Made by a program: the position numbers and the translations under genes. From RZYP01 sp050256135 (GTDB lineage: Bacteria; Bacillota; Negativicutes; Acidaminococcales; Acidaminococcaceae): a stretch of DNA of 13,847 bases. The stretch lies in assembly GCA_050256135.1 (NCBI GenBank), contig JBFWIF010000069.1, forward strand, positions 1 to 13,847. Reading direction: 5' to 3'. This document shows, piece by piece, positions 13,673 to 13,847 of this stretch. How positions within the stretch are numbered: position 1 is the first letter of the stretch; the number at the start of each line of letters is the position of its first letter. A model generated the notes under the pieces. It made no database searches. It worked only from the letters and a program-made list of their open reading frames with translations, and had not been told where the DNA came from.

Positions 13673-13717
13673 AAAAATAAAGATAATTGGTTTATGGTAA
13701 TCATATTAAAATTCAAG

Positions 13718-13766
13718 AAAAGCTATGATTCTTATGCCTTTAAGGCAATGGAGCCATAGCTTTTTT
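13718..13766 (+). terminator. Intrinsic terminator of the ssrA transcript
   Basis: AAAAGCTATG (13718-13727) pairs with CATAGCTTTT (13755-13764), and the T-run extends to 13766. The 27-base interior contains a second small hairpin, TGCC-TTTAA-GGCA (13735-13747), giving a branched structure. It is the strongest terminator downstream of ssrA. Confidence 0.8.
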
Positions 13767-13847
13767 GCTTTTTAAAAATAGCGAATTGATTATCTATTTA
13801 ATTTGATAATTACTGAAAAATGATGTTCAAACGACTCTTTAATTAAA
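13767..13847. other. AT-rich end of window with no recognised feature
   Basis: These 81 bases hold no reading frame or RNA I can support. ATTATC (13789-13794) and GATAAT (13805-13810) make a short 6-bp dyad, too slight to interpret in AT-rich DNA. Confidence 0.5.

Noticed and set aside
1..13847. Search for CRISPR arrays, insertion sequences, integrases, toxin-antitoxin pairs or defence genes
   Set aside because: No direct-repeat array, transposase, recombinase or such gene is visible; the coding space is filled by recognised housekeeping families.

Overview
The window is one plus-strand run of housekeeping genes from a low-to-middling GC Firmicute: strong AAGGAGG-type ribosome sites, short gaps, frequent TTG/GTG starts and Gram-positive-type synteny. 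The in-frame PGK-TPI fusion, the K+-dependent membrane pyrophosphatase and the gene order suggest the Negativicutes, perhaps the Acidaminococcaceae/Phascolarctobacterium group. That placement is inference from family knowledge and needs a database search.

Region 1 (1-5951) is a central glycolytic operon: gapA, a fused pgk-tpi gene, gpmI (cofactor-independent mutase) and eno, closed by a clear intrinsic terminator. Together these enzymes convert dihydroxyacetone phosphate and glyceraldehyde-3-phosphate to phosphoenolpyruvate. The regulator that often precedes gapA (CggR) is not in the window.

Region 2 (5952-8432) holds secG (the small SecYEG subunit) and hppA (an ion-pumping pyrophosphatase). 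Each has a candidate extended -10 promoter. hppA ends in a textbook terminator with a UUCG tetraloop.

Region 3 (8433-13175) starts at a consensus extended -10 promoter and runs estA-like esterase, hotdog thioesterase, rnr (RNase R), smpB and an L,D-transpeptidase, with small gaps or a 4-base overlap.

Region 4 (13176-13847) is ssrA (tmRNA), encoding the tag AKTDYALAA, with an upstream promoter candidate, a leader hairpin and two downstream hairpins, the second a good terminator. The last 80 bases are AT-rich with no recognisable gene. RNase R, SmpB and tmRNA form the ribosome-rescue (trans-translation) module. The order secG-estA-rnr-smpB-ssrA resembles that of Bacillus, with hppA, the thioesterase and the L,D-transpeptidase inserted.

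I see no CRISPR array, mobile element, phage gene or clearly undescribed system. The most notable item is the pgk-tpi fusion, where an ATA codon sits exactly where the TPI start ATG would be expected.
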